64,000 nucleotides of DNA from assembly GCF_000829435.1 (NCBI RefSeq), contig NZ_JXRP01000006.1, positions 124,001 through 188,000 on the forward strand. The letters are read 5' to 3'. This DNA comes from Jeotgalibacillus soli (GTDB lineage: Bacteria; Bacillota; Bacilli; Bacillales; Jeotgalibacillaceae). Both the position numbers and the translations under genes were made by a program. Position 1 is the stretch's first letter. Each line of letters begins with the position of its first letter. Of the stretch, positions 1-8,693 are shown piece by piece. The notes beneath the pieces were generated by a model, which was not told the DNA's origin, ran no database searches, and saw only the letters and a program-made list of their open reading frames with translations.

Positions 1-1
1 A

Positions 2-928
2 GAAGACGATGGCGTTACAACTATCAAAATCGCACATTACTTCTCAGATCAGCATTCACAGCATATTGCACTTTTGGAAAAATTTAAACCAATTATTGAA
101 GAAAGAACAAATGGAAAATATATTGTGGAGATATACCCAGGAAATGAGCTTGGTGATGAATCGCAATTTACAAATGGCGTTCGGATGGGAACAATTGAAA
201 TGGCGATTACAGGTATGGGTCTTCAAATGGCCAATCCTAAAATCGGTGCAGTTGAATGGCCTTATCTCTTTGATGATTATGAACAGGCTAATCGAATTTT
301 GAACGGAGAGGTTGGTGAAGAGATTGGTGACGCCTTCCGTGAGTTGAATGCAGAACCTCTTGCATGGACTGCGAATGGATTCAGGGTTGTATCCAGCAAC
401 CGTGCGATTAATTCAATTGAGGACTTTGACGGGCTGCGGCTAAGAATGCCTAATATCCCGATCTTCATTAATACGGGAAGAGCAATGGGTGTAAACGTAC
501 AGCCGTTGGCCCTTTCTGAAGTATTTACTGCACTGGAACAGCATGTTATCGATGGACAAGAAAATCCTTATGCGACACTAAGAGAATCTGGTTTGTTTGA
601 GGTTCAAAGCCATGTGCTAGAAACCCGCCACATGTTTAGTCCGAATGTTTATTTAATGAATAAAGACTTCTATGAAGAGCTGGATGATGAGACGAGAGAG
701 ATCATCGAGGATGCAGCTGAAGAAGCTTCTCAATATCAATGGGAGCTTGCGATTGAAGGGGAAAATAAGGTGAAAACGGAATTGGAAGAATTGGGGCTTG
801 AAATTATTGTGCCTGATGAAGAATTCCGTCAACAGCTTGTTGATTCAATGGACCCTCTTTATGAGGAGCTTTATGAAGAATATGACTGGGCAGAGGATTT
901 TATTAATCAAATTCTAGAACAAAAATAA
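2..928 (+). CDS. dctP: TRAP transporter substrate-binding protein, DctP family (5' end cut by window)
   Basis: Extracytoplasmic solute receptor of a TRAP transporter for an organic or sugar acid. The frame is open from base 2, so the signal peptide and first residues lie outside the window. The visible part has the family layout: an N-terminal IKIAHYFSDQH strand, the ELGDESQ helix start, and the LRLRMPN segment whose second Arg normally clamps the substrate carboxylate, followed by a QENPYAT segment. The acidic C-terminus ends in ILEQK. It is followed by the small and large membrane subunits in the same direction, which supports the family call. The adjacent DHDPS-type aldolase suggests a sugar-acid or keto-acid substrate, but this is inference; the true substrate cannot be read from sequence. 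Confidence 0.93.
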   Translation, partial: EDDGVTTIKIAHYFSDQHSQHIALLEKFKPIIEERTNGKYIVEIYPGNELGDESQFTNGVRMGTIEMAITGMGLQMANPKIGAVEWPYLFDDYEQANRILNGEVGEEIGDAFRELNAEPLAWTANGFRVVSSNRAINSIEDFDGLRLRMPNIPIFINTGRAMGVNVQPLALSEVFTALEQHVIDGQENPYATLRESGLFEVQSHVLETRHMFSPNVYLMNKDFYEELDDETREIIEDAAEEASQYQWELAIEGENKVKTELEELGLEIIVPDEEFRQQLVDSMDPLYEELYEEYDWAEDFINQILEQK

Positions 929-977
929 GAGTTGATAAATAGTTATTACATCTTTGACTTAATGTGGGGTGAAAGAA

Positions 978-1508
978 ATGGAAAAAACATTAAAATATCT
1001 AAACCTCCTTTTAAATAGTGTGATTGTACTGATTTTCGTTACAATGGTTGGTTTAGTATTCTTAAATGTCGTGATGAGGTATGCCTTTGATTCTGGTATT
1101 ACCTGGTCGGAAGAGCTGGCGCGTTATTTGTTTGTGTGGGTAGTTTTCTTAGGAGCAGTTGTGGCGATGAAGGAAAAAGGTCATCTTGGCGTGGACGTTC
1201 TTGTGAGTATGGTTCCGCTTAAAGCTCAAAAAGTACTCTATCTTATTTCAAATACGATCATAATCATTGTTCTATCTTTATTTATTGATGGGCTTTTTAA
1301 GATGATTGAGCTTAACAAAATGATAACAGGTCCTGCAACCGGCATTCCGGAGGTTGTCTTTTATCTTGCTGGGGTAGTGTCCTCTGTGTTAATGATTGCA
1401 ATTGTTGCTGTTCAAACAATTCGCTTCGTATTCTTCAATCAGGATGCTCCTCCCTGGGTTAAAAATAATCCTTTGATGGGTCTTAAGGAAGGAGCGAACA
1501 AAAAATGA
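978..1508 (+). CDS. dctQ: TRAP transporter small permease subunit, DctQ family
   Basis: Small membrane subunit of the TRAP transporter, with four predicted membrane spans. The conserved ITWSEELARYLFVW segment lies between spans 1 and 2, typical of DctQ. The ATG at 978 is preferred over the GTG at 969 because GGGGTGA lies seven bases upstream. The stop overlaps the start of the large subunit by four bases (ATGA), indicating translational coupling. About 176 aa, normal for the family. Confidence 0.93.
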   Translation: MEKTLKYLNLLLNSVIVLIFVTMVGLVFLNVVMRYAFDSGITWSEELARYLFVWVVFLGAVVAMKEKGHLGVDVLVSMVPLKAQKVLYLISNTIIIIVLSLFIDGLFKMIELNKMITGPATGIPEVVFYLAGVVSSVLMIAIVAVQTIRFVFFNQDAPPWVKNNPLMGLKEGANKK

Positions 1509-2779
1509 TCTGGCTTTTTTTAGGTACACTCTTTTTCTTTTTACTACTGGGTATTCCTGTAGCAATTTCGATGTTAATTAGTGCGATTGTTATGCTGAGC
1601 GCACTTGGTCTCTTTGATACAGCCATTATTGGTGAGTATTTAACGAAGGGTGCCAATAACTTTTCATTAATGGCGATTCCTTTCTTTATCCTGACTGGTG
1701 AAATCATGAACGTCGGGGGAGTATCGAAGCGTATCGTAGAATTTGCTACAGCTCTATTTGGGCATATTCGCGGTGGATTAGGCTACGTAACTATTGTTGC
1801 CGGCGTTATCTTTGCAGGTCTATCCGGGTCGGCAGTTGCTGATACAGCTGCACTGGGAGCGATTCTAATTCCGATGATGATTGCAAGAGGATACAATAAA
1901 AACAGTTCAACCGGTTTAGTTGCCGCTTCCGGGATTATTGGAACGATTATTCCGCCAAGTATCCCGATGATTTTATTTGGGGTTGTGGGTGGAGTATCGA
2001 TCACACAGCTATTTATGGCTGGTATTGTTCCAGGGCTTATGATTGCGGTTGGATTAATGATCGCGTGGTATTTTGTTTCTAAAAAAGATAATAGTGAAAA
2101 ACTTCCTAAAGCAACTTGGAATCAAAGATGGATTGCATTTATCCGTGCGTTTTGGGCATTGCTTTTACCAGTGATTATTATCGTTGGTCTGCGCGGAGGA
2201 GTATTTACTCCAACAGAAGCGGGTGTTGTAGCAGCCATTTATGCTTTACTTGTAAGTCTTGGCTACCGTGAAGGGAAATTGAGCGATCTTCCTGGTGTAT
2301 TTATTGAGACGGCTAAAACAACGGGAGTCGTTATGTTTGTTGCTTCTACAGCAATTGTTTCGGCTTATGCGATTACAGTTGGGCAAATTCCGCGTGAGCT
2401 TGGCGAGACCATTGGTGGATTTACAGATAATCCTACGGTTCTATTATTGATTATTATGCTCTTCCTGCTTCTTGTAGGCTGTGTAATGGATTTGACACCA
2501 GCAGTCCTGATCTTCACGCCAGTACTTCTCCCTGTTGTTACAGCTGCTGGAATCGACCCGGTTTACTTCGGATTGTTAATGGTTATCAACCTGTCTATCG
2601 GTTTAATTACGCCTCCTGTAGGTACAGTATTATATGTTGCGAGCGGAATTAGTAAAATCAGTTTGGTAGATATTACTAAAGGAATATGGCCATTCTTGTC
2701 TGTTCAATTTGGTATTTTGATTTTACTCGTTCTATTCCCAGAGCTAGTAACCGTACCACTTGGTTGGTTTACAGACTAA
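1505..2779 (+). CDS. dctM: TRAP transporter large permease subunit, DctM family
   Basis: Large channel-forming subunit of the TRAP transporter, 424 aa and hydrophobic throughout, with about twelve spans. Family landmarks are the GLSGSAVADTAALGAILIP segment near residue 105, IIPPSIPMILFGV near residue 150, FTPTEAG near residue 236, and NLSIGLITPPVGTVLYV near residue 363. It acts with DctP and DctQ to drive sodium-coupled uptake, as known for the family. The start overlaps the dctQ stop, and the following aldolase begins 23 bases after its stop, so all four genes form one operon. Confidence 0.95.
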   Translation: MIWLFLGTLFFFLLLGIPVAISMLISAIVMLSALGLFDTAIIGEYLTKGANNFSLMAIPFFILTGEIMNVGGVSKRIVEFATALFGHIRGGLGYVTIVAGVIFAGLSGSAVADTAALGAILIPMMIARGYNKNSSTGLVAASGIIGTIIPPSIPMILFGVVGGVSITQLFMAGIVPGLMIAVGLMIAWYFVSKKDNSEKLPKATWNQRWIAFIRAFWALLLPVIIIVGLRGGVFTPTEAGVVAAIYALLVSLGYREGKLSDLPGVFIETAKTTGVVMFVASTAIVSAYAITVGQIPRELGETIGGFTDNPTVLLLIIMLFLLLVGCVMDLTPAVLIFTPVLLPVVTAAGIDPVYFGLLMVINLSIGLITPPVGTVLYVASGISKISLVDITKGIWPFLSVQFGILILLVLFPELVTVPLGWFTD

Positions 2780-2802
2780 TAGATTGATAGGAGGATAAAC
2801 GA

Positions 2803-3705
2803 TTGAGTAATCATAAAGTATTCAAAGGCATTATCCCGCCAGTATCAACCATATTAAATGAACAAGGGAAGCTGGAGCGACAAGGGATGGGACGTTTAAT
2901 AGATTTTTTAATCGATTCAAAGGTTGACGGACTATTCTTTCTCGGTACAGGCGGCGAATTTTCACAAATGTCAACGGAAGAACGGAAAGAGGTTGCAGCG
3001 TTTGCCGTTGAGCATGTGAACTCTCGTGTTCCCGTATTTATTGGGACAGGAAGTGCAAGTACACGAGAGGTTGTAGAATTAAGCAATCACAGTAAGAATA
3101 TCGGCGCTGATGCTGTTGTGGTCATCAATCCATATTACTGGCCACTTTCTGAAGACAATCTTTTTGCCCATTATAGTGAAATTGCGCGTTCAGTAGATTT
3201 GCCAATTCTCTTATATAACTTTCCAGCATTAACGGGTCAGGATTTATCACCTGATTTTGTTTTGAAATTAGTAAATGAGCACCAAAATATTGTAGGAATT
3301 AAGGAAACGGTAGATGCAGCCGGACATATTAGAGAAATGATTTTGAAAGTAAAATCTGTTCATCCATCGTTCTCTGTGTTATGCGGCTTCGATGATCATT
3401 TGTTGAATACACTTTCTCTTGGCGGTGATGGAGCAATTTCCGCCACCGGAAATTTTGCACCGCAATTAACGATTGGTATTTATCAAGCCTTTATAAAAAA
3501 AGACTATAATAAGGCAATCGAGCTTCATAAAAAGCTTGCCGTCCTTCCTGAAATGTACAAACTGGATTCACCATTTGTGAGCGTTATAAAAGAAGCAATA
3601 AAAATGACAGGAATGGATATTCCTACATATGTACTGCCGCCGGCAAGAGCGTTATCGAATGAAAAACGACGTCTTTTAGCTGAGCTTTTAAAAAATATTC
3701 AATAA
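2803..3705 (+). CDS. Dihydrodipicolinate synthase / N-acetylneuraminate lyase family aldolase
   Basis: Class I aldolase of the DapA/NanA/KDG-aldolase superfamily, 300 aa, an (alpha/beta)8 barrel. The pyruvate-binding motif FLGTGGE is near residue 47, the catalytic Tyr lies in LLYNFPALTG near residue 138, and the Schiff-base Lys lies in GIKETVD near residue 168. The start is TTG at 2803, seven bases after GGAGGA. It closes the TRAP operon and is followed by a strong terminator, so it probably cleaves, dehydrates or condenses the keto-sugar acid that the transporter brings in. It is unlikely to be the lysine-pathway DapA because of this context, but the substrate is not settled by sequence. Confidence 0.88.
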   Translation: MSNHKVFKGIIPPVSTILNEQGKLERQGMGRLIDFLIDSKVDGLFFLGTGGEFSQMSTEERKEVAAFAVEHVNSRVPVFIGTGSASTREVVELSNHSKNIGADAVVVINPYYWPLSEDNLFAHYSEIARSVDLPILLYNFPALTGQDLSPDFVLKLVNEHQNIVGIKETVDAAGHIREMILKVKSVHPSFSVLCGFDDHLLNTLSLGGDGAISATGNFAPQLTIGIYQAFIKKDYNKAIELHKKLAVLPEMYKLDSPFVSVIKEAIKMTGMDIPTYVLPPARALSNEKRRLLAELLKNIQ

Positions 3706-3707
3706 CC

Positions 3708-3766
3708 AAAAAAAGGGCTGCTCCGTTAATTGGCTTTATGCCAAAATGCGGAATAGCCCTTTTTTT
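3708..3766 (+). terminator. Intrinsic terminator of the TRAP-aldolase operon
   Basis: AAAAAAAGGGCT and AGCCCTTTTTTT form the outer stem and CTCCG/CGGAA extends it with one mismatch. A run of seven T follows. It begins three bases after the aldolase stop. Confidence 0.9.
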
Positions 3767-3951
3767 GCCATTTTATAAGATTTTACAGCACGAAAAATAA
3801 ATTTCAGGCATCTGAATCTTTTTATGGAAAATTAAGAATTCTCTAATCCATTTCTGATAACACATAAATAAGTAAATAGAAGAAAAAGAGTTTTTGTGAT
3901 CGACGTCTCATTATAATCTTAATTGATAATTTAAACACGGAGGGCGCTTTT

Positions 3952-4567
3952 ATGAGTGAGAAATGGCTGGACTGGGCGAAAAGAATTCAATCGTTATTGC
4001 AGGCAGGGCTGGCATTTACAAAGGATATATACGATCGAAACGATTTGAAGAGCTGCGTACGATCAGCGTGGAGATAATTGCTGAATATACCGATCTGGAA
4101 TTTATTAAAATTAGAAATCTATTTGCGCAGGGTACAGGGTACCAAACGCCCAAAGCAGACGTGCGCGGAGTCGTTTTTAAAGATGGAAAAATATTAATGG
4201 TCAAGGAAAAACAACACGATAAATGGTCTTTGCCAGGGGGGGTTGTGATGTTGGCCTATCACCATCAGAGAATGTGGTAAAAAAGATTAAAGAAGAGTCA
4301 GGGGATGATACGGCTGTTAAAAAGCTTCTCGCCGTTATGGATTACAATAAGCATCCTCATCCTCCGCAGCCGTACTACTATTATAAGCTTTATATTGAAT
4401 GTGAGCTGATCGGCGGCCATACAGTCAACGGAATTGAGACGAATGATGTTTAATTCTTCGCCATTGACAGTCTACCCAACCTTTCCATCCAGAGAAACAC
4501 GAAATCCCAAATTGAAACGTTATTTGAGTTTTTAAAAGATCAGAAAAAAGAAACGATTGTGGATTAA
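3952..4567 (+). pseudogene. Nudix hydrolase with N-terminal domain, broken by two frameshifts and a stop
   Basis: The intact form would be a roughly 205-aa Bacillus Nudix hydrolase with the N-terminal helical domain seen in YjhB-like ADP-ribose pyrophosphatases. Translation starts at ATG 3952 (MSEKWLDWAKRIQ) after GGAGGGCG. The frame shifts near 4045 (after IYDRN, continuing as FEELRTISVEI), shifts again at a seven-G run near 4240 inside the Nudix box (WSLPGG, then DVGLSPSENVVKKIKEESG), and has an in-frame TAA at 4451 before FFAIDSLPNLS. The remaining C-terminus is intact to the stop at 4565. Three independent lesions make this a genuine pseudogene rather than a sequencing slip. Confidence 0.88.
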
Positions 4568-4599
4568 CGAATGGAGAGATTCTAATTGGAGGGGGCAAT

Positions 4600-4697
4600 A
4601 TGAAGCATGCGCTGGTGGCAGGCGGTACGAGAATGCTGATTGATACAGTATTGTAGCTGACTCAGAATGGATACCACGTATCTATTATCAGAGGATG
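4600..4697 (+). pseudogene. Short-chain dehydrogenase N-terminal remnant
   Basis: After a GGAGGGGG ribosome site, ATG 4600 opens MKHALVAGGTRML, the nucleotide-binding start of an SDR protein with the usual GGTGML changed to GGTRML. A TAG stop follows at codon 19, after which the same frame still reads LTQNGYHVSIIRG. Similarity ends where dispersed-repeat copy A begins. Only about 35 codons remain. Confidence 0.6.
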
Positions 4698-4717
4698 TTA
4701 TCTATTTATAAAGCTAT

Positions 4718-4810
4718 GTTAAAATCCATTGTTGATTTTTCACAGCGTTGATTGTAGCGGGTGTGCGAGACTCCTGCGTACTGCAATCAACAGACATGTT
4801 TATCAAAGCC
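4718..4810. repeat. Dispersed repeat, copy A (short variant)
   Basis: About 93 bp starting TTGTTGATTTTTCACAG and ending GCAATCAACAGACATG. It matches the reverse complement of copy C (41761-41883) closely, minus an internal segment. The ends TGTTGATTT and AAATCAACA-like are inverted relative to each other. It lies directly after the SDR remnant and before the 3' end of the MocR gene. Confidence 0.75.
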
Positions 4811-4838
4811 ATTTATAAAGAAGTATCCAGCGATATCG

Positions 4839-6248
4839 TCAATCGCCTTCAAACCAGGCTTGGCTTAATTTCTTTATTCCTTCTTCAATTTCTTCCTCCG
4901 AGAGACCGCCAAACCCTAACAATATTTTAGGCAGCCCACTATCTTTTGATACGTAATACACAGAAGTAGGATAAAATTTAACTTGATAATCGTTTCCGAG
5001 TTTAATTAAGGATTTCTCAGCAATGCTTTTATTGACTTTTATTAAAATATGCAAGCCTGCATGTTCTCCAATAATTTCAACTCTATTTTGCATATATTTT
5101 TTAATGGAAGCGAGCAGGATCTGATGCTTTTTACGGTAGATTGTTCTTAAACGATTTAAGTGTGTCTCCCAATGCCCATTTTTCATAAAAAGATACAGTG
5201 TATGCTGATGCAAACGGGATACGGTTTGTTTATAGATGGTCAGCTTGTTCAAATATACTTGCAGCAATGGCTCCGGTAAAACCATGTAGCTGATGCGCAA
5301 AGAGGGAATTAATGATTTTGAAAATGTCCCCAAATAAATTACCCTTTGATTTGCATCCAGTCCTTGCAGGGCGGGGATTGGTCTGCCTCTATACCTGAAT
5401 TCGCCATCATAGTCATCTTCTATAATGTATCCATTTCTTTCATTCGCCCATTGCAAAAGCTCCAGTCGTCTCGATATGGGCATGATCATCCCATAAGGAA
5501 ATTGATGAGAAGGTGTAACGTAAGCGTTGTGGGCATTACTGTTTTCCAACATATCAATGCGTATGCCATGCTCGTCAAGAGGAATAGGGACAGTCTTTAT
5601 ATGGTGATCTTCAAATGCGGTTCTTGTGCGATGAAACCCTGGCTCTTCAAAACCAACAAGATCTCCCCCATCGAGCAATAAGCTGATGAATTGGATCATA
5701 TATTGTGTCCCCGCCCCGACCACAAGCTGTTCAGGGGAACAGATCACCCCTCTTGATTGATAGAGGTATTTCGCTATTTGTTCACGCAGCAAAAATTCAC
5801 CTTGTGGATGTCCAGTTAAGAAAAACTCACTTTGATCATAAAAAAGGGCCTCTTGACTGAGTTTTCTCCAAATAGAAAAAGGAAAGGAAGCCAGGTCAAT
5901 TTTTCCGTGACTAAAATCGTATTTCATGCTATCGGAAAAAGAATTGTCCTGTTCCACTGGTTTCGTTGGTGCATTGGTTGAAGCGGGATGCAAGTCTTCT
6001 TGAATCAGACTAACAAATACGCCTTTTCTCGGCTGGCTAGTAATGTACCCTTCTGCCATTAATTGCTCATATGCAGTTATTACGGTGTTTTGACTAATGG
6101 ATAGGTGATTGGAGAGCTTTCGTTTCGAAGGCAGTTTCTCACCGGATGGAATCCTGCCGCTTCTAATTTCTTCTTTTATAAAATGATAGAGCTGTGAATA
6201 CAATGGTTCATTTCCTTGAGGGTTTAGCTCAGGTGTAATATCAATCAA
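4839..6248 (-). CDS. MocR-type GntR family regulator with aminotransferase-like domain
   Basis: Chimeric transcription factor of 469 aa. Residues 12-80 form a GntR winged helix (LYSQLYHFIKEEIRSGRIP, then KLSNHLSISQNTVITAYEQL), and residues 110-465 a class I aminotransferase fold that binds PLP. The PLP-lysine motif TFSKSLIPSLR is present near residue 308, as is YIIEDDYDGEFRY near residue 275. This is the architecture of PdxR, GabR and other MocR proteins. The start is TTG at 6248 with GAGGAA upstream. It is divergent from a GNAT gene 107 bases away, so it may control that gene; its effector is unknown. Confidence 0.92.
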   Translation of the reverse strand: MIDITPELNPQGNEPLYSQLYHFIKEEIRSGRIPSGEKLPSKRKLSNHLSISQNTVITAYEQLMAEGYITSQPRKGVFVSLIQEDLHPASTNAPTKPVEQDNSFSDSMKYDFSHGKIDLASFPFSIWRKLSQEALFYDQSEFFLTGHPQGEFLLREQIAKYLYQSRGVICSPEQLVVGAGTQYMIQFISLLLDGGDLVGFEEPGFHRTRTAFEDHHIKTVPIPLDEHGIRIDMLENSNAHNAYVTPSHQFPYGMIMPISRRLELLQWANERNGYIIEDDYDGEFRYRGRPIPALQGLDANQRVIYLGTFSKSLIPSLRISYMVLPEPLLQVYLNKLTIYKQTVSRLHQHTLYLFMKNGHWETHLNRLRTIYRKKHQILLASIKKYMQNRVEIIGEHAGLHILIKVNKSIAEKSLIKLGNDYQVKFYPTSVYYVSKDSGLPKILLGFGGLSEEEIEEGIKKLSQAWFEGD

Positions 6249-6355
6249 AACGATTCCTCATTTCATATCTGGTACCAAAAATTATAACAAATCTGGAACT
6301 ACTGATCATACCAGTTGTCTGAATATAATAATGAAAATAGAGGGGGGAACCATAA

Positions 6356-6754
6356 ATGAACATAAAGTATAAATCGGATCGTCTAATTAACGCAGCAGAA
6401 ATGTCCAATCTTTTTAAAGCGTCCGGTATTCGAAGACCTTATAAAGATTTACCAAGACTTCAAAGCATGATCGATCACGCAGATATCATATGGACAGCAT
6501 GGGATAACGAAAAGCTTGTCGGGATAGCAAGAGCGTTGACAGATTATAGCTATTGCTGCTATTTATCAGATTTATGTGTAGACGAGGAGTATCAAAAAAT
6601 GGGGATAGGTAAAGAGCTCGTCCGATTGCTGCAGGAGCAGCTTGGGGAAGAAGTAACGTTGGTTCTATTATCTGCTCCTGGTGCCATGGATTATTATCCT
6701 ATGATTGGATTCAATAAAGCCGATAATGGTTTTTTAATTCCTAGAAAGCAATAA
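6356..6754 (+). CDS. GNAT family N-acetyltransferase
   Basis: Small acetyltransferase of 132 aa. The acetyl-CoA pyrophosphate-binding motif A is in CVDEEYQKMGIGKELVR near residue 78, and the C-terminal LLSAPGAMDYYPMIGF strand-turn is typical of GNATs. ATG 6356 follows GAGGGGGGAA. It is transcribed divergently from the MocR regulator. The acceptor substrate is unknown. Confidence 0.88.
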   Translation: MNIKYKSDRLINAAEMSNLFKASGIRRPYKDLPRLQSMIDHADIIWTAWDNEKLVGIARALTDYSYCCYLSDLCVDEEYQKMGIGKELVRLLQEQLGEEVTLVLLSAPGAMDYYPMIGFNKADNGFLIPRKQ

Positions 6755-6875
6755 GATCACGACTAAAAAATGAAAATGGCTGAGGCTGTTTCGGATAAAG
6801 GGGATATAAACGTAAAATATTTTGCGTGTAATTAGCCAGAATAAACTTGTTGTAAATAAAAGGAGATTTAACTTA

Positions 6876-7312
6876 ATGGCGCTAGTACCGTATGATCCAT
6901 TTAGACAGCTGACGAATATTAGAAGGGATTTTGACCGATTCTTTTCCGATTTCCCTTCAACTGTCGGATTCGAGCAAAACTTGGGTAGTGTTCGAGCGGA
7001 TGTACATGAAACAGAAAATGAAATGGTCGCTTTGTGTAATCTTCCAGGAGTTGAAAAGAAGGAAGATGTAGATATTCATATTGAAAGTAATACCCTCAGT
7101 ATTAGCGGTTCTATCAACAGAACAAATGAAACAAAAGAAGAAAATATGCACAGAAAAGAACGTTTCGTCGGTCATTTTCAACGTTCTGTATCGTTTCCAA
7201 AGCCGGTTTCACATGAAGGTGTTAAAGCAACTATAAAAATGGGGTTTTGGAAGTAAGAATGCCCAAGATAACAAAAGATAATGAAAAAAAGATCGACGTG
7301 GAATTTCATTAA
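6876..7312 (+). pseudogene. Hsp20/alpha-crystallin small heat shock protein, frameshifted near its C-terminus
   Basis: ATG 6876, after AAAGGAGA, opens MALVPYDPFRQL, a typical Bacillus Hsp20 start. The alpha-crystallin domain is present from ADVHETENEMVALCNLPGVEK to FQRSVSFPKPV. Near 7238 the sequence ATAAAAATGGGGTTTTGG lacks one A relative to the expected KNGVLEV, so the read frame ends in MGFWK at 7256. In the next frame the true tail VRMPKITKDNEKKIDVEFH runs to the stop at 7310-7312. The loss removes the final beta strand and C-terminal extension needed for oligomerisation in this family. A single-base homopolymer error in the sequence is an alternative explanation. Confidence 0.8.
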
Positions 7313-7342
7313 TAATTTTTGATAACAAAAATGCAGCTATTT

Positions 7343-7377
7343 CAAAACACCGTTTGAATTGTTCATACGGTGTTTTG
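7343..7377. terminator. Hairpin terminator after hsp20, possibly bidirectional
   Basis: Perfect 11-bp arms CAAAACACCGT and ACGGTGTTTTG with a 13-base loop, between convergent hsp20 and a GNAT gene. Both arms provide A/T-rich tails. Confidence 0.75.
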
Positions 7378-7408
7378 TATGTTCTTTTCTGTTTTTCAAA
7401 GAAGGTGA

Positions 7409-8290
7409 TTAAGCCTGTGATGTCAGAGGATGTTTAAACTGTGCAGGAAGCTTATGATCCTCGTATGTTCTTACAAATAATACTTCACTACCATGGAAGA
7501 GCTCGCTTTTTAGTTGAGAATCCTTGATTGCAGGAGTGAAATAGAAAATGACCTTATCCGTTTCTTTTAAGGCCATTTTATCTATAATGGTTAAAACATC
7601 AACCTTTACTTCGCTAATCAAATCAAAAACATGCAGTTCATTTCTTTCAAGTTTATAAATCACGATAACATTTTCTTCAGGAAGATAATAAAGGTCCTCA
7701 CTAATTACGTTTAGACAATAAAACATCAGGAGGTACTGTGTGTTGATCGTTCCAAAGCAATCTGAAACTGGCAGTCTCCTAGATGAAAAATCATGGATGA
7801 AATGCAAATCCTTTGAATTCGTCACGTCTAATTTTTGAATATCAGCTGGTTTAGAGTGTTGAAAACGAAAATCCATAGAGAATTGATATTCATTTACTTT
7901 TGTGAACCCAAACTTCGGATAATAATCTAATACTGAATGATTGGCGAAAAGGTACATGACATCATATTCATTCTCATATTCTTCTAAGACCTTATTCATT
8001 AGACTTGCTGATAGTCCTTGATTCCGGTAGTCAGGATGCGTCATTACCGTGCCAATTTGCAATCCTCTCTTTAACTTGCGATTAATAATCAGATCCATTT
8101 TGTTAACGGAAACATTGGCGACTACTTGATTCCCATCTACATAGGAAAAGGGAGTATATTTTTCATTCCAATATCCTTTTTCGTACCATCCTTCAAAATT
8201 GATTCCAAACACCTTTTCTGCAAGGGAATTAAAGCTGTTTTTAAGTCTATCTTTATTTTTTAAATTTTTTATGAACGATCGTTCTTTCAT
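7409..8290 (-). CDS. GNAT family N-acetyltransferase (about 290 aa)
   Basis: N-terminal GNAT domain with IGTVMTHPDYRNQGLSASLMNKVL near residue 80 as the acetyl-CoA loop and NHSVLDYYPKFGF near residue 118, followed by a roughly 150-aa C-terminal region without a recognised fold. Length and layout fit the Acetyltransf_9/Eis-like group in Bacillus. The ATG at 8290 sits immediately beside a STAS-domain gene remnant read from the other strand, and no clear ribosome site precedes it, so its 5' region may have been lost in a rearrangement. Function and expression are uncertain. Confidence 0.82.
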   Translation of the reverse strand: MKERSFIKNLKNKDRLKNSFNSLAEKVFGINFEGWYEKGYWNEKYTPFSYVDGNQVVANVSVNKMDLIINRKLKRGLQIGTVMTHPDYRNQGLSASLMNKVLEEYENEYDVMYLFANHSVLDYYPKFGFTKVNEYQFSMDFRFQHSKPADIQKLDVTNSKDLHFIHDFSSRRLPVSDCFGTINTQYLLMFYCLNVISEDLYYLPEENVIVIYKLERNELHVFDLISEVKVDVLTIIDKMALKETDKVIFYFTPAIKDSQLKSELFHGSEVLFVRTYEDHKLPAQFKHPLTSQA

Positions 8291-8425
8291 TTGTTGAAGG
8301 CTTTAGGAATGATCAGGGTAGAATCGACCATATCGGGAGTGTGTCCTGAAATTGCTCAAACATCTGTTCAGCTTGGCTTAACTTTTGATGGGGTGAGGAT
8401 TAAGTCAACGCTTGCTCAAGCATAG
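8291..8425 (+). pseudogene. RsbR-type STAS domain protein, C-terminal remnant
   Basis: About 44 codons read LLKALGMIRVESTISG, then VCPEIAQTSVQLGLTFDGV, ending STLAQA before TAG at 8423. This is the last part of a STAS domain and closely parallels the C-terminus of the intact RsbR protein at 14131-14967. The rest of the gene is missing upstream, where the opposite-strand GNAT begins. Confidence 0.75.
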
Positions 8426-8494
8426 CGGGTAATGCGGTCGTGATCGGCCAAAAATAATGAATGGTGTTTCAACTACTAAATAAAAATGATCGTT

Positions 8495-8529
8495 ACATGA
8501 GCCTGATTGATTCGGGCTCATGTTTTTTG
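8495..8529 (+). terminator. Intrinsic terminator after the STAS remnant
   Basis: ACATGAGCC and GGCTCATGT pair around an 11-base loop and are followed by six T. Confidence 0.85.
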
Positions 8530-8593
8530 TGTTCTATTTATTAAAGGCTGTGCAGTGAGAAGATTGCGATTAACCCGTCCATACACAATTTTT

Positions 8594-8624
8594 TGGATAA
8601 AGTGGAACCGCGTAGATCATAATA
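8594..8624 (+). promoter_or_regulatory. Sigma-G-like promoter of the ger operon
   Basis: TGGATA at 8594-8599 and CATAATA at 8618-8624 are separated by 18 bases. They match the forespore sigma-G pattern TGNATA / CATAMTA. The start codon of the first ger gene is 70 bases downstream, and germination receptor operons are known sigma-G targets. Confidence 0.6.
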
Positions 8625-8693
8625 AAAGCAGCAATTCATGAAGGATTCAGGTAACATTTAGCACCAATCATTAACATGGGGGAGAGGTTCTAG

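Noticed and set aside
4748-4930. 60-codon plus-strand ORF
   Set aside because: Made of repeat copy A and antisense of the MocR gene end.
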